Source of the DNA: Cymbidium sinense
Lineage: Eukaryota > Streptophyta > Magnoliopsida > Asparagales > Orchidaceae
Length of the DNA stretch: 64,000 nt
Reading direction: 5' to 3'
Assembly: GCA_021442155.1 (NCBI GenBank)
Contig: CM038222.1
Coordinates: forward strand, 17,391,908-17,455,907
The position numbers and the translations under genes were made by a program. The notes under the pieces are model-generated. The model was not told the origin of the DNA. It did no database searches and worked only from the letters and a program-made list of their open reading frames with translations. Of the stretch, positions 63,131 to 64,000 are shown one piece after another; within the stretch, counting starts at the first letter, position 1, and every line of letters starts with the position of its first letter.

Positions 63131-63666
63131 AAATCAAACTAAAATAAACTAAACTAAATTAAAATAAATTTAACCTAAACCTAAATTTAAAATAAACTAA
63201 ACATAACATAAAACCTAAATATAAATAAATAAAATAAAAAAATAAAAAATAAAATAAAACCTATAATAAAACTTAAACCTATACCTAAAAAATAAAATAA
63301 AAATATATACCTAAACCTAAAATAAAAAATAAAACCTAAACCTAAAAAAAAACAAAAACTAAAAAAATAAAACCATAAAGCTAAAATACTAAACCTAAAC
63401 TAACCCTAATCCCTAAACTCAAAACCCTAAACCCTAAAGCTAACATTAATCCCAAATCCTAAATCTTGAACCCTAACTAAACCTTAAAACCTAAACCCAC
63501 AAATACCTAAACCATAAACCATATCATAACCCTAAACCCTAAACCAAACCTCTAAAACCCTAAACCCTAAACCCTAATCCCTAAACCCTAAACCTAAACC
63601 AAAAGTAACTAAATAAATTAAAATAATAAACTGAAAACCTAAAACCTAATAAACCTAACCCCTAAT
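63131..63666. repeat. Degenerate telomere-like array, type A
   Basis: TAAA/CCTAAA block (63,131-63,390), then a CCCTAAA block leading to the last GR-RBP copy. The usual punctuation between the two blocks is not visible here. No gene is seen. Confidence 0.85.
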
Positions 63667-64000
63667 AATGGGTAGAACCTTGATGGAAGGAACATCACCA
63701 TCAACCAGGCTCAGCCTAGATTTGGCAGTGGAGATGAAGGCGGAGGCAGCGGTTATCGTAATGGTGGTGGGGGATCTGGAGGTGCTGCTGGATATGGTGG
63801 TGGTGGCCGAAGAATTGGTGATTATGGAGGCGGGAGGAGGGACAGAGGTTACAGCCGTGGTGGTGATGGAGGGAGAGATCGGGGATATGATGGTGGATCC
63901 CGCTACTTGAGAGGCTGGGGGGGTTCTGATGGGATCCAGAGAAACTAAAGAATGGCCAGTCTGATCTACTGCTTATGGAACTATGTCTTTATAGTAAAGA
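63667..64000 (+). pseudogene. GR-RBP 3' fragment, copy 11 (runs off window)
   Basis: From AAT at 63,667: NG, a TAG for Gln, NLDGRNITINQAQPRFGSGD, then a tail without further stops to GGSDGIQRN and TAA at 63,946-63,948. It contains GYGGGGRRIGDYGGGRRDRG and GGRDRGYDGGSRY. Apart from one stop at codon 3 it is the longest preserved frame of the family, including the natural-looking C-terminus. About 50 bases of 3' UTR are inside the window. Confidence 0.85.

Noticed and set aside
1..64000. tRNA, rRNA or small RNA genes
   Set aside because: I looked for cloverleaf-like boxes and conserved rRNA words in the non-repeat islands and saw none; a dedicated covariance search was not possible.

Overview
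This 64 kb window is nuclear DNA from a land plant. The evidence is a huge array of degenerate Arabidopsis-type telomere repeats (CCCTAAA on the + strand), fragments of a plant glycine-rich RNA-binding protein gene (GR-RBP, the GRP7 family), a plant L1-type LINE with an RNase H domain, an RTE-type LINE and a Ty3/gypsy element. The species cannot be told from the sequence. I see no intact functional gene; every protein-coding relic carries stops, frameshifts or truncations.

Layout. 1-205 is part of an AT-rich satellite that recurs near 52.74 kb. From about 206 to 52,310 the window is telomere-derived DNA, always with the C-rich strand on +. Two kinds of array are present. Type A (206-5,300 and 14.9-52.3 kb, plus 63.1-64 kb) is a higher-order repeat: a block of fairly good CCCTAAA, then a longer TAAA/CCTAAA block, then a short conserved punctuation (core TTTACTTAATTT plus an A-tract) after which CCCTAAA starts again. 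Plain units are about 1.0-1.2 kb. Units carrying a GR-RBP fragment are about 1.8-2.2 kb. Type B (about 5.3-14.3 kb) is almost pure CTAAA/TAAA/CCTAAA without the punctuation.

Eleven copies of the same GR-RBP 3' piece (last RRM strand, glycine-rich tail, stop, 3' UTR, A-tract) sit in type A DNA, all on +. Nine of the eleven begin at the same nucleotide after CCCTAA; two are variants: one 5'-truncated (21.3 kb) and one with normal start but 3'-truncated (18.0 kb). Two LINE 3' ends of one family (14.34-14.88 kb and 45.2-50.07 kb) stop in an A-tract directly in front of CCCTAA and a GR-RBP copy. A degenerate RTE lies on the - strand at 22.6-25.6 kb. At 44.70-45.20 kb there is an unrecognised ORF with one stop.

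From 52.68 to 54.15 kb there is a diverged AT-rich satellite (about 0.33-0.35 kb monomers). From about 54.2 to 63.13 kb lies a decayed Ty3/gypsy element on the - strand (gag, protease, RT, RNase H, integrase and an LTR-like 3' region), cut off at its 5' end where telomere-like DNA resumes. The window ends inside the eleventh GR-RBP copy.

Data-quality warning: 52,311-52,338 matches the Oxford Nanopore ligation adapter as I remember it, with two differences. It lies at the edge between the telomere-like array and the satellite, so the join there may be artificial. Some degenerate telomere sequence may also be base-calling error.
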